Below are positions 11,285 to 20,540 of a stretch of DNA of 64,000 bases, piece after piece (the stretch's first letter is position 1; each line of letters begins with the position of its first letter). A program made the translations under genes and the position numbers. The stretch comes from Pedobacter sp. R20-19. Its GTDB lineage: Bacteria > Bacteroidota > Bacteroidia > Sphingobacteriales > Sphingobacteriaceae. Under the pieces are notes generated by a model that saw only the letters and a program-made list of their open reading frames with translations, made no database searches and was not told where the DNA came from. The stretch is from NCBI RefSeq assembly GCF_000708265.2, contig NZ_JCKI01000002.1:620001-684000 (forward strand), written 5' to 3'.

Positions 11285-12199
11285 ATGCAGCAACAACCTA
11301 ACATCAATCACATTCAAAGTATATCGCAACTGGTGCGTATCCTGGGATTTCCTGCACCATCGCACCCATTGATTGCATTAGTCGATTACAATAATGTTTC
11401 GATTGATAGGTTTCCAAAAGGGCAAAAAGTAAGTCTTGATTTCTACAAAATTTCCTTTAAGCCTACTTTTACAGGACACATCAAATACGGACAGGGCTAT
11501 TACGATTTTGAAGAAGGTGGATTGGCATTCCTGAAGCCCAAACAAATCGTTTTTTCTCCTGAAGATATAGAAAGCTATGAAGGAATCGCTTTGTATTTCC
11601 ATCCTGATTTTATCCGAAATTATCCATTAGGAAAAATAATCAATCAATATGGATTCTTCTCTTACCATGTTTCAGAAGCTTTATTTTTATCGGCAAAAGA
11701 AAAAGAAATCATAGCCAATTTATTTGCTACAATAGCCAATGAATTAGACAACAATATTGATCATTTCAGCCAGGATGTTTTGGTATCGCAAATAGAATTG
11801 TTGTTAAATTACAGCAATCGTTTTTACAACAGGCAATTTATTACCAGGAAGGCAGTCAATCATGATATTATCACTTCTCTGGACAAACTTTTAAACCGCT
11901 ATTTTGAAGAAGAGAACAGTCTGAAAAACGGCTTGCCATCCGTGAAATATATCAGCACGGAATTAAAGCTGTCGCAACGCTATTTGAGTGACATGTTGAG
12001 TTCATTAACAGGGCTAAACACGCAACAATACATTCAGAATGTAATTATAGAAAAAGCCAAAGAAAAATTATCAACTACAAATCTATCTGTTTCTGAAATT
12101 GCTTATGAACTGGGCTTTGAACATTCACAATCTTTCAGTAAACTTTTCAAGTCAAAGACAAATATTTCGCCCCTGGGGTCCAGACATTTGTTTAATTAG
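11285..12199 (+). CDS. AraC family transcriptional regulator
   Basis: A 304-residue regulator. An N-terminal cupin-like sensing region (about 1-180) is followed by a C-terminal double helix-turn-helix of the AraC type, with LKLSQRYLSDMLSSLTG and VSEIAYELGFEHSQSFSKLFK. The last motif is the usual second recognition unit. It is the third gene of the reductase operon and probably controls it. The effector is unknown. The C-terminal end NISPLGSRHLFN departs slightly from the usual SPxxYR, so the last few residues may have drifted. Confidence 0.9.
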   Translation: MQQQPNINHIQSISQLVRILGFPAPSHPLIALVDYNNVSIDRFPKGQKVSLDFYKISFKPTFTGHIKYGQGYYDFEEGGLAFLKPKQIVFSPEDIESYEGIALYFHPDFIRNYPLGKIINQYGFFSYHVSEALFLSAKEKEIIANLFATIANELDNNIDHFSQDVLVSQIELLLNYSNRFYNRQFITRKAVNHDIITSLDKLLNRYFEEENSLKNGLPSVKYISTELKLSQRYLSDMLSSLTGLNTQQYIQNVIIEKAKEKLSTTNLSVSEIAYELGFEHSQSFSKLFKSKTNISPLGSRHLFN

Positions 12200-12784
12200 A
12201 GAGGGTAGAGGGCATATGAATAAAAGCCAATGCCATTAACATTGGTTTGTTCATATGCGAGCGAAATCAGTACCTATGGTAAAAAGGGTTATCGCTTACT
12301 TCCATCGGGGGGGCAAAGCTTCACTTTTATAACCTGGCAGGGTGATCTGTTCTGTCGAGCCGTTTCTTAAAGCGACATTTTTTGTGGCTTGATTACCTTA
12401 CACCTATAGTTCATCATAGCATCTGGCAAATGGTAAATGTCATAATAATTGTAAGCATCGAATGCTGTCCGGCATTTAGCTTGAGTTTTGTCTTTACCAT
12501 TTCCGTACCTACCATCAACAATATGGTGATGGGCTGTTGAAATGCTTGAGTAATAAGCGTATAAATGAAATAGCATAAAAATTAGGATTTAAATACTCAC
12601 ATCACTTTATCAAGCGCTTAAAAAAGATTAGGAAATGTTCCGAAGAAATATCGTAGTTCTTAAAAATGATTTGTTTCAACTTGATTATATTTTTTGCCCC
12701 GTTATTATCAGAAGTGATAAGGTGTATGTAAATTCAAAATCTAACTGTTTTCTTTATATTTAGCCTATACTTTTGTTTTAGGCC
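12200..12784. other. intergenic with hairpin and possible small remnant
   Basis: A 585-base gap. It holds an imperfect palindrome at 12212-12258 (separate entry). On the minus strand a 69-codon open frame (12367-12576) ends in a protein-like stretch around TAFDAYNYYDIYHLPDAMM, which I cannot assign. A TACTTTTG -7-like element at 12768-12775 lies 9 bp before the next start codon. Confidence 0.3.
12212..12258. repeat. imperfect inverted repeat
   Basis: GCATATGAA...CCAATG (12212-12232) is mirrored by CATTGG...TTCATATGC (12240-12258) around a short loop. There is no T run, so it is not a standard terminator. It lies just downstream of the AraC gene. Confidence 0.5.
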
Positions 12785-13921
12785 ATGCTACATATTATAG
12801 GAATTGTCATTTCTTTATTCCTTTCCATACTACTTTTTACCAAACAGGGTAAATCCCGTGCTGATCTGGTATTGGCCTTCTGGCTCTTTTTAATCTCTTT
12901 ACACCTGTTTTGCTATTATTTACTTGCATCAGATAAAATTCAGGAATTTCCATACTTTTTGGGTCTCGAAATCGCCATGCCACTGCTTCATGGTCCATTT
13001 TTCTTTTGGTATACCACTTTGTTGACCGGAAAAACAATCCATAAATCACACAGGTATTTTCATTTTCTTCCTGCAGCCTTAGTCTATATCGCTTTGTCAA
13101 GGTTCTTTATATTATCAACAGCTGAAAAGATATTTATTTATGAAAATAATGGTGTTGGTTATCTGGGCCTTTTAAAAATTATCCATTTTGCCATCTTACC
13201 TTCTGGTATTGCTTATATCATCATGTCGCTTGATCTGATTGGAAAACATCGTAAAAATATCTCAAACCTGGTTTCTCGACTGGAAAAGATTAATCTGAAC
13301 TGGTTGAGAAATCTGATGATCGGTATGTGTATGATCTGGTTATCCATTATGTTTGGTAATGACATTTCCACTTTTACATTGGTAGATCTGTATATCCTGT
13401 TTATCGGTTATTTTGGCATCAAACAGGTGGGACTGTTTAGCAACACGGCCATTCCTTTGCCTATTAACGATTTTGATATGAAATTTTTAGGTGTCAGTGA
13501 AACTACGCCTTTAATAACGGCCAGGGTGAAATATCAAAAATCAACAATAGGAGATGAGTACCTTTCAGAAATACACACACAAGTTACACAGCTGATGCGG
13601 CAAGAAAAGTTATTTAAAGATCCCGAACTGGGTTTGAATGAACTTGCAGAACGATTGAACATCCATCCAAATGCTTTGTCGCAGGTCATTAATACCATAG
13701 AAAATAAAAACTTCTATGATTATATCAATGAACTTAGAATTGAAGAATTTAAACGTATGCTGATGCGGGCAGAAAATCAAAAGTTCACCTTACTGGCCCT
13801 GGCGTATGAAGCTGGCTTTAATTCTAAAACTTCATTCAATAGAAATTTCAAAAAGAAGACAGGATTTTCACCAACCGCTTATTTAAAACAGCAGAAGATC
13901 CATCTCAAAGCTACCATCTAG
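12785..13921 (+). CDS. membrane-bound AraC-type transcriptional regulator
   Basis: A 378-residue protein with about seven hydrophobic segments in residues 1-225 and a C-terminal AraC-type DNA-binding domain (about 265-372). The HTH units are visible as LGLNELAERLNIHPNALSQVIN and LALAYEAGFNSKTSFNRNFKKKTGFSPTAY. Such membrane-tethered AraC regulators are common in Bacteroidota, but the signal and targets are usually unknown. It stands alone; the next gene, a DUF2306-type membrane protein, follows after 124 bp in the same direction. Confidence 0.85.
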   Translation: MLHIIGIVISLFLSILLFTKQGKSRADLVLAFWLFLISLHLFCYYLLASDKIQEFPYFLGLEIAMPLLHGPFFFWYTTLLTGKTIHKSHRYFHFLPAALVYIALSRFFILSTAEKIFIYENNGVGYLGLLKIIHFAILPSGIAYIIMSLDLIGKHRKNISNLVSRLEKINLNWLRNLMIGMCMIWLSIMFGNDISTFTLVDLYILFIGYFGIKQVGLFSNTAIPLPINDFDMKFLGVSETTPLITARVKYQKSTIGDEYLSEIHTQVTQLMRQEKLFKDPELGLNELAERLNIHPNALSQVINTIENKNFYDYINELRIEEFKRMLMRAENQKFTLLALAYEAGFNSKTSFNRNFKKKTGFSPTAYLKQQKIHLKATI

Positions 13922-14045
13922 CCCATAATGAGGTGCCACCTTACAAAGTGGAACCATTTTTAATGCCTTAATATACATTTTTGTTGAAATAATATTTGGG
14001 CACGCCGTATTTGCAAAGCTCATTCATTTAACAAGGTATGCTGAC

Positions 14046-14660
14046 ATGAAAAAAAAGATTTTCTGGGTTTTATTTGGTTTTTTCTCTATTACTATTGGCT
14101 TATATCCACTTAAGTATTTCTTAATGAATGGAAAGGTTGGCATACTGAATGCTAAACCCGAATGGCTTTTAAATCATGTCGTTTGGTATATTGCATTTTA
14201 CATACATATTGTTTTGGGAGGGATTTCATTATTGGTGGGTTGGCTTCAATTTAGCGCTAAAATTAGGTCCAGAAATGTTAATATACACCGGTACATTGGG
14301 AAGATTTATGTGGTTTCAGCTTTATTCAGTTCATTTTCTGGTTCTTATATTGCGCTATTTGCAGATGGAGGGTTCTGGGCATCGCTAGGATTTAGCTGTC
14401 TGGGTATCATCTGGTTTTGTACCACCTTAATGGCTTACTTAACCATTTGGAATCAACAGATTGTTAAACATCGGGTATTGATGATTTACAGTTATGCGGC
14501 TTGTTTTGCCGCTGTAACACTGAGAATCTGGCTGCCCATTTTGATTTTGATCATTGGTCACTTCAACACCGCTTATATTATCGTGGCTTGGTTGTCATGG
14601 ATTCCAAATTTGTTCGTTGCCTATTTGATCACTAAGAAAATAACCTGGAAAATTGGGTGA
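14046..14660 (+). CDS. DUF2306-like membrane protein
   Basis: A 204-residue integral membrane protein with about six spans. The conserved pattern of DUF2306 is visible: an N-terminal span, a loop ending in HIVLGGISLLVGWLQF, the histidine motif NIHRYIGKIYV, and the later KHRVLMIYSYA and FAAVTLRIWLP segments. Function is unknown; paired histidines in the spans hint at haem or metal contact, which is speculative. It is on its own transcription unit and converges on a DUF6265-type gene. Confidence 0.75.
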   Translation: MKKKIFWVLFGFFSITIGLYPLKYFLMNGKVGILNAKPEWLLNHVVWYIAFYIHIVLGGISLLVGWLQFSAKIRSRNVNIHRYIGKIYVVSALFSSFSGSYIALFADGGFWASLGFSCLGIIWFCTTLMAYLTIWNQQIVKHRVLMIYSYAACFAAVTLRIWLPILILIIGHFNTAYIIVAWLSWIPNLFVAYLITKKITWKIG

Positions 14661-14717
14661 ATAGGTTCTTTGAAATTACCATAAACATTTAAAAGCAGGT
14701 GGTCACAGGCATATGCT

Positions 14718-15191
14718 TTACCTGGACTGTTCTCGCACAAAAATATAATCAACGCTTTTACCATCACCAGAAATTACTGCTTTAACATGATTTCCGCTAC
14801 GCTTATAGGTTATCTTTTTGGGGAAGTCATGCGTTGGGTTTTCACATGTAAAGCCATGATGATTTAGTTTTGTTAACTTAAAGTATACGGGCTTTGATTC
14901 ACCTGGTAATGTCACTACGTAAAAAATATCGGTACCTTTTACAGTTAACTCCAGTTCCTCCATAAAAATTACTTCATTACTTTTAAGCGTTACGCCTTTA
15001 CCGCTTAGCTTCAAATCAGAAATTTTATTCCAGGTTTCATAACCAGAATGCCCCGCATTTGAGTTAGTCCGATTCCATTTTCCGGTTAGCCATTCTAGTT
15101 TTTTAAATTTTTGTTTGTTGCTTTCCTGTGCATTTCCAGTGTATATCCATAAAAGCAAGGGAATAAGAAGGGATAGTTTTTTGGTGCCCAT
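14718..15191 (-). CDS. secreted DUF6265-like protein
   Basis: A 157-residue protein with a type I signal peptide (MGTKKLSLLIPLLLWIYTGNAQ) and a small lipocalin-like beta domain. Features are LEWLTGKWNR at the front, ETWNKISD, then HHGFTCENPTHDFPKKITYKR. This pattern is that of DUF6265, a family of unknown function. It lies 62 bp downstream of a minus-strand AraC regulator and may share its transcript. Confidence 0.7.
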   Translation of the reverse strand: MGTKKLSLLIPLLLWIYTGNAQESNKQKFKKLEWLTGKWNRTNSNAGHSGYETWNKISDLKLSGKGVTLKSNEVIFMEELELTVKGTDIFYVVTLPGESKPVYFKLTKLNHHGFTCENPTHDFPKKITYKRSGNHVKAVISGDGKSVDYIFVREQSR

Positions 15192-15253
15192 TTTGTTTTT
15201 TGATCAAAAATAGGTTGCTCTTTCCTTATGGTATTGTAAAAAGCCGACTTTGG

Positions 15254-16072
15254 TTATAATTTGTTCAAAAAGAAGTTTGCCATATTTTTTTTCTCGAAAA
15301 AGTAGGCTGAAGGGTCTTCGCCAGTAAAAGCTTTGAAGTTTTGGATAAAATGCGATTGATCATAATATCCGGATAGATAAACAATTTCTGCCCAGGTATT
15401 GGTTTTTGATTTCATTAATTCAAAAATATAATTGAACCGGATAATCCGGGCATAGTATTTTGGAGGAAGGCCGATATATTTTTTAAATAAACGTTCCAGC
15501 TGTCGTTCGCCAACGTTGGCCATAGCAGCCATTTCGGCTACGGTAACTATTCCATTAGAATTAAATATAAGTTCCAAAGGTATTTTTAAAGGATTGGCTG
15601 GTGCATGCTGAATTATTGAAATAAAATAATCGTCTAAAATTTGTTTAATGTGTTGCGCTTGTATTTTAATACCAGGGCTAACATCTGCCAGTATTTTTTC
15701 TTTTAATAGTTTAAGTTCTAAATTTTGAAAGGTATCCAGGTCGACAATTTTATCTACGTACTGATCCATGTGGAAACCAAATAACTGGGTTAAAGCCGCA
15801 GGTTTAAATTTTACGGCTACAGAACCGGTAGTCCCGGTATTTTGAAGATAAAAAAAAGTTTTGAGTTGCCCTGCGAGTAGGTTTGGCGATTGCAAATGCC
15901 AGTCGCCGCTAATTTTAGATTTATAGACATCTCTGTAATTGAAAATAATCTCTGTAAAACCATCGGGAATAATCTTTTCAATTATGGGGACTGAATCATC
16001 ACTGTACATCATCCAATAACATTCGATAAATTCATCTAAATCTGGATGTGGCGTAATTCTGGTAAAGTCCAT
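15254..16072 (-). CDS. AraC family regulator with DUF6597-type N-terminus
   Basis: A 272-residue regulator. The N-terminal domain (FTRITPHPDLDEFIECYWMMYSD, DGFTEIIFNY) matches the DUF6597 sensor seen in many Bacteroidota AraC proteins. The C-terminal domain has VAEMAAMANVGERQLERLFKKYIGLPPKYYARIIRF and a second HTH ending in SGYYDQSHFIQNFKAFTGEDPSAY. Ligand and targets are unknown. It is divergent from the two-component system across a 365-bp gap. Confidence 0.88.
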   Translation of the reverse strand: MDFTRITPHPDLDEFIECYWMMYSDDSVPIIEKIIPDGFTEIIFNYRDVYKSKISGDWHLQSPNLLAGQLKTFFYLQNTGTTGSVAVKFKPAALTQLFGFHMDQYVDKIVDLDTFQNLELKLLKEKILADVSPGIKIQAQHIKQILDDYFISIIQHAPANPLKIPLELIFNSNGIVTVAEMAAMANVGERQLERLFKKYIGLPPKYYARIIRFNYIFELMKSKTNTWAEIVYLSGYYDQSHFIQNFKAFTGEDPSAYFFEKKNMANFFLNKL

Positions 16073-16437
16073 TTCGGTCGCTTTAGAATTTTAAGATAGA
16101 TAATTGGTGCTTAAAAAGAAAATTTATCAGAAAACAACAAATGAATATACCATAACACTCAGATTCTATCCTGTTATTTATCATTATCTTTGAATATGAC
16201 TGATTAACCTTATCAACTTACCTAAGCTTTGGCGCAGCTTGTAGATCAACATTTAGATGGTTTAGCACATTGCCGGTCAACAAAATGTATGAAATTTTAA
16301 TAATTGCTGAAATGCTAAAGTTATTTCCAACACAATAAGAAACACTTTAAAATATGTTAATGGGAGCTTGCTATGTGGTGTATATCAAAATGAGTTATGT
16401 TATCTGTTTGGTTATGATGCATAAAAATTAGATTATC
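16073..16437. other. divergent intergenic region
   Basis: The gap lies between the minus-strand AraC gene and the response-regulator operon. A TATCTTTG -7-like element is at 16185-16192 on the plus strand, but no matching -33 element was found. No ORF or RNA was recognised. Confidence 0.3.
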
Positions 16438-17115
16438 ATGAAAATACTGATTGTTGAAGATGAGCATGCCTTATATGAAAGCATTTTTGATTATTTCACC
16501 GGAGAGGGAAATATATGCGAACATGCTGCAGATTTTAATACGGCAAGTGAAAAAATTCAATTATATAGCTACGATTGTATTCTTTTAGATCTTGGTTTAC
16601 CCGGTGGCGAAGGTCTGGACCTCCTCTCACAGTTAAAGAAATCTAACAAAAAGGATGGTGTACTTATTATCTCCGCGAGACATTCGCTGGATGACAGGCT
16701 TTCAGGACTTGATCTCGGAGCCGATGATTATTTAGTTAAGCCCTTTCATCTTTCTGAACTAAAGGCCCGGGTTACCGCAATTGTAAGGAGGAAAAATTTT
16801 GATGGAGATAATGTAATCAAGTTCAATGAGATCAATGTAGATATATCAGCCATGAACATTACAGTAAACAATAATCCGGTAACGCTTACCAAAAAAGAGT
16901 TTGATTTATTTGTTTACTTCTTATCAAATAAAAACAAGGTGGTGACAAAAAATGCGATGGCAGAACATCTTTGGGGTGATGAAATGGATCTGTCGGATGA
17001 CTTCGATTTCCTTTACACCCACGTTAAAAATTTGAAAAAGAAACTAGGGGAGGCAGGTGCAAAAGATTATGTTAAATCGGTTTATGGCATTGGTTATAAA
17101 TTTACAGAAGCATGA
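16438..17115 (+). CDS. OmpR-family response regulator
   Basis: A 225-residue two-component response regulator. The receiver domain (1-120) has the acidic pocket at E7/D8, phospho-acceptor D51 in CILLDLGLPGG, and the Lys in DYLVKPF. The C-terminal winged helix (about 125-223) is of the OmpR/PhoB type, with LTKKEFDLFVYFLSN and VKSVYGIGYKF. Its stop overlaps the start of the sensor kinase gene by four bases (ATGA), so the pair is translationally coupled. Gene order and the downstream PAP2 and efflux remnant suggest control of envelope or efflux functions (inference). Confidence 0.93.
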   Translation: MKILIVEDEHALYESIFDYFTGEGNICEHAADFNTASEKIQLYSYDCILLDLGLPGGEGLDLLSQLKKSNKKDGVLIISARHSLDDRLSGLDLGADDYLVKPFHLSELKARVTAIVRRKNFDGDNVIKFNEINVDISAMNITVNNNPVTLTKKEFDLFVYFLSNKNKVVTKNAMAEHLWGDEMDLSDDFDFLYTHVKNLKKKLGEAGAKDYVKSVYGIGYKFTEA

Positions 17116-18374
17116 AGTTATCCACCCGCTACAACAGGGTTAATATCCTTACTTCCTCCATTATCCTGATTATAACCGGTATAATCTATTACTTTTTTAT
17201 CCACCTCATTCTAACCAATAAACTGGATAAGGATTTGGCTGTTGAGGAGGATGAGATCAGGCAATACACGCGAACTTACCAAAAGCTGCCACTACCGGCA
17301 AGCTACCTGGATCAGCAGGTTTCCTATCGTGAATTACCGGGTAATACAAATGATATTCCCGAATTCAGCTATACTACCTATTTAAATCAAGAAGAAAATG
17401 ATCGGGAACCGGGAAGGAGTTTGGTAACAACTGTTCATTTAAAAGGCAAAAACATTCAGGTTACCATTACAAAATCAAGGGTTGAATCTGAAGATCTGGT
17501 TCGGGTAATTTTGCTCATCACATTGGGCGTGACCTTAATTTTACTGGTTTCACTTTTTTTAATTAATCGGTTTGTGCTGAACAGACTCTGGATGCCTTTT
17601 TATAGTACGCTGAAAAGGATGAAATCTTTTGAAGTGACTAAAATAGGGGAAGTAAGCCAGGATCTTACAGAAATAGATGAATTTATTGAGCTTAACCAAT
17701 CGGTAAATGCTATGGCCGACCGTGTGAAACAGGATTACAGGGAGCTCAAAAGTTTCACTGATAATGCCTCGCATGAAATGATGACTCCACTCGCTGTTAT
17801 TAACTCGAAACTTGATTCGCTTTTGCAGACTGAATCTTTCACTGCACAGCAGGGCGCATTATTAGAAGATATCTATCAGGCAACTGGAAGGCTTGCACGT
17901 CTTCATCAATCACTTTTACTGCTGGCCAAAATCGAAAATAACTTAATTACAGATGCTCAGGAACTAGATTTTAAAGATCTCGTTGAGTCTAAAGTGAGGC
18001 AATTTCAGGAGCTTTTTGAAAGGGATGGTTTAACTGTTGAAGTTAGATTGAGTAATAAAACGGTAATCATGAGTCGCTATCTTGCAGATATAGTATTGAA
18101 TAATCTTTTCAGTAATGCGGTAAGGCATAACCTCAGAGATGGAAGAATTGTGATAGCACTCTCTAAAACTGCGCTGGTGATTTCTAATACTGGAAAGAAC
18201 GTTAATGATACAGGGCGGCTCTTTGATAGGTTCTCAAAATCACCCGAATCTGAAGGCATGGGACTTGGTTTAGCCATAACCAAACAAGTTTGTAACCTCT
18301 ACGGATATCATATAAATTATGAGCAAATGAACGGCATGCACCAATTTTCTATTTTTTTTGATCCTGAATCCTAA
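17112..18374 (+). CDS. two-component sensor histidine kinase
   Basis: A 420-residue membrane kinase. There are two membrane spans (about 13-31 and 131-151) around a ~100-residue periplasmic sensor region. The dimerisation domain carries phospho-acceptor H221 in NASHEMMTPLAVI. The ATPase domain has an N-box (LNNLFSNAVRHN) and a G-box (GMGLGLAI). It partners the overlapping response regulator. The signal is unknown. Between this gene and the next a 21-codon open frame (18426-18491, MKKLLGIFLLMCG at its start) may be the remains of a secreted protein. Confidence 0.93.
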   Translation: MKLSTRYNRVNILTSSIILIITGIIYYFFIHLILTNKLDKDLAVEEDEIRQYTRTYQKLPLPASYLDQQVSYRELPGNTNDIPEFSYTTYLNQEENDREPGRSLVTTVHLKGKNIQVTITKSRVESEDLVRVILLITLGVTLILLVSLFLINRFVLNRLWMPFYSTLKRMKSFEVTKIGEVSQDLTEIDEFIELNQSVNAMADRVKQDYRELKSFTDNASHEMMTPLAVINSKLDSLLQTESFTAQQGALLEDIYQATGRLARLHQSLLLLAKIENNLITDAQELDFKDLVESKVRQFQELFERDGLTVEVRLSNKTVIMSRYLADIVLNNLFSNAVRHNLRDGRIVIALSKTALVISNTGKNVNDTGRLFDRFSKSPESEGMGLGLAITKQVCNLYGYHINYEQMNGMHQFSIFFDPES

Positions 18375-18492
18375 CTACAGAATTCCTACATAATTGCTTG
18401 ATAGTTTTGATTAAAAATAAAAACTATGAAAAAGCTTTTAGGGATTTTTTTATTGATGTGCGGTACAAAAGGAAACGCTTTAAAACCTTAGT

Positions 18493-19287
18493 ATGGCCAA
18501 GTTAATCACCTTAATGTTGCTGTTTATGGCAGTAACACTATCTTCATTTGCCCAAAATGCAGATTCTTTAAAAAATGTCCTTACACCAGATTCGCTGGGT
18601 AGGTGGTATGCAGGTAATCCTGTCCCAAAAAATAAATTTAGAGTAGCCACATTTATTGCTCCTGCAGTTCTTATTGGTTATGGTTTTGCCGCAGTTTATG
18701 ATAAAGGTGCACTCAAACAGCTTGATGTGAGTACGAAGGCTGAACTGCAGGAAGATCACCCACTCTTTGCCGCACATGTAGATGATTACCTGCAGTTTGC
18801 ACCTGCGGCAGCAGTGTATGCATTAAATCTTTCAGGCATAAAAGGAAAACATAATCTCTTCGATGCGACTATGCTTTATGCAACTTCAGCTGCGATTATG
18901 GGCGTTTCTACTCATTTTGTGAAACAAGGTGTGGGCAGGGAAAGGCCTAACGGAAATGGCGAAAACTCTTTTCCTTCGGGGCATACTGCATCCGCTTTTA
19001 TGGCTGCAGAATTTTTGCATCAGGAGTATAAAGATGTAAATCTCTGGATTGGCTATGCAGGCTATTTTGTGGCAACCGCTACAGGTACACTTAGGATGTA
19101 CAACAACAAACATTGGTTTAGTGATGTGGTTGCTGGCGCCGGATTCGGGATTGCGTCAACTAAAATAGCCTATCTGATTTACCCATATATGAAACAGATT
19201 TTCGACAAGAAAAAGGATAGCAAATTTACCTTGATGCCCTTTTATCAACCAGGTGCATCGGGCTTGATGCTTTCAGGGCGGTTGTAA
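18493..19287 (+). CDS. PAP2 family phosphatase
   Basis: A 264-residue exported or membrane-associated type 2 phosphatidic acid phosphatase with a signal peptide (about 1-20, cleaved after SFA). The three catalytic motifs are present: K144-x6-R151-P152, PSGH at 161-164, and R201-x5-H207-x3-D211. Such enzymes dephosphorylate lipid phosphates such as undecaprenyl pyrophosphate or phosphatidic acid; the substrate here is not known. It follows the two-component genes and precedes the broken TolC/RND locus, so the original unit may have been a lipid- or drug-stress operon. Confidence 0.92.
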   Translation: MAKLITLMLLFMAVTLSSFAQNADSLKNVLTPDSLGRWYAGNPVPKNKFRVATFIAPAVLIGYGFAAVYDKGALKQLDVSTKAELQEDHPLFAAHVDDYLQFAPAAAVYALNLSGIKGKHNLFDATMLYATSAAIMGVSTHFVKQGVGRERPNGNGENSFPSGHTASAFMAAEFLHQEYKDVNLWIGYAGYFVATATGTLRMYNNKHWFSDVVAGAGFGIASTKIAYLIYPYMKQIFDKKKDSKFTLMPFYQPGASGLMLSGRL

Positions 19288-19393
19288 AATTGGTTCAGGA
19301 CAATTCTAAAATACGGGTACAGTATTACTCAGGCATCCAAATCAGCTGAAGCTTATGATAAAGCTTTATTTAGCTGAGATCAATTTTTAGCAA

Positions 19394-20009
19394 ATGAAAA
19401 TGAGATTGAAGTATTTTCTTTTTTTTGCACTCTTCTGTTCTTCTATTTTGGTAAAAGCACAAGAGCAGATTAAAGATCTCGATTTTTATCTTGGTCAGGC
19501 CAAAACATCAAGCCCAATGATTAAAGATCTGGCGAATCAGCATAAATCTGCAGGCATTGATAGTTTGATTGTCAGGGCTACAGCAAAACCGCAGGTTACC
19601 GGGACATCAAGCGGACTTTATGCACCCATTATTCACAGTTATGGTTATGATGAGGTGCTTAGCAACGGCCAATCTTTATACCGGGCTAATTATGATAGTT
19701 GGCATTATTGGGGAAAATGCAATCTTCACCTTCCTTCAATTTAAGGAATCTTTGTCCGATCAAGATGTGGACAATGCGATTACTTTTGCCATTTCCACCC
19801 GGTTAAGGCCGAAATTAATGACTGCATTAGGGGCAATTATTGCATTAATGCCATTGGCGTTAGGCATTGGCGCTGGTGCACAACTCCACCAACCCCTGGC
19901 GATTGCTGTAATTGGTGGGTTTATTGTTGCATTGCCGTTGTTAATCATTGCGTTGCCAAGTTTTATAAGGAAACTTTATTCAGCAGGATCATTAAAATTT
20001 AAATCCTAA
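19394..20009 (+). pseudogene. deletion scar: TolC start joined to RND permease end
   Basis: The first part (19394 to about 19690) encodes a signal peptide and the N-terminus of a TolC-type outer membrane efflux protein (MKMRLKYFLFFALF, LDFYLGQAKTSSPMIKDLANQ). From about 19686 a different frame encodes the C-terminal end of an RND efflux permease (IMIVGIIGENAIFTFLQF, then STRLRPKLMTALGAI, GAQLHQPLAIAVIGG) and ends at 20009. The TolC frame runs on out of frame to a stop at 19744. The simplest reading is one deletion that removed most of tolC, the adaptor gene and most of the permease gene. No functional pump can be made from it. Confidence 0.8.
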
Positions 20010-20084
20010 AATAAGATCAAAATAAAATTTAACCATTACGCTGTAGAGGCTATACTTATCTATTTATACCCTTAACAGGCGATT

Positions 20085-20540
20085 TTATGGATGTACAATT
20101 GCCCAGCCTTCTGCCGAAAGAATGATAATTTCTCCATTACCACTGGGTACATAGTTTATAAAATCAAACAAAGTCGATTTATCAATTTTGCGCTCACGAA
20201 TGGTATTCTCACATTGTGCTAAGCGCACCCCTTTGTTTCTAAGTGTATTAAGCTGATCAAGAAATTTCCCATCTTTAAGGTAAACCGCCATTCCATCTCC
20301 AAAAGCAATCAATTCTAGTTCTAGTTTTCCCTTTAATCTTGGATCTTCCAAGGCATTATTCATATTCCTAAGTGTGCCGGAAATGTGTTTTTCATCGGCA
20401 CTATTGAGTACATAAAGTGCTTTATAAGTTTTCTTTTTTGCTATGGCGCCCACATAGTTGCTCGCTTTTTCTTGTGCAGACAGGCCTGAAGAAATTGCTG
20501 TAATTAAAATAAAGGAAACTAAGATTAATAATTTTTTCAT
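20085..20540 (-). CDS. exported DsrE/DsrF-like protein
   Basis: A 151-residue protein with a signal peptide (about 1-22) followed by a DsrE-like domain: YKALYVLNSADEKHISGTLRNMNNAL, then LIAFGDGMAVYL, and a single cysteine in KGVRLAQCENTIR. DsrE-type proteins carry sulfur as persulfide on such cysteines. It overlaps the upstream tsdA-like gene by four bases and is the last gene of the sulfur cluster. A periplasmic sulfur-carrier or sulfur-trafficking role beside the cytochrome is an inference. Confidence 0.82.
   Translation of the reverse strand: MKKLLILVSFILITAISSGLSAQEKASNYVGAIAKKKTYKALYVLNSADEKHISGTLRNMNNALEDPRLKGKLELELIAFGDGMAVYLKDGKFLDQLNTLRNKGVRLAQCENTIRERKIDKSTLFDFINYVPSGNGEIIILSAEGWAIVHP

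Noticed and set aside
12367..12576. Minus-strand 69-codon frame between two AraC genes
   Set aside because: Part of it is protein-like, but no family is recognised and there is no clear promoter. Mentioned only in the gap entry.
18426..18491. 21-codon frame starting MKKLLGIFLLMCG before the PAP2 gene
   Set aside because: It looks like a signal peptide start but stops at once. It is probably a relic or chance; too little to call.
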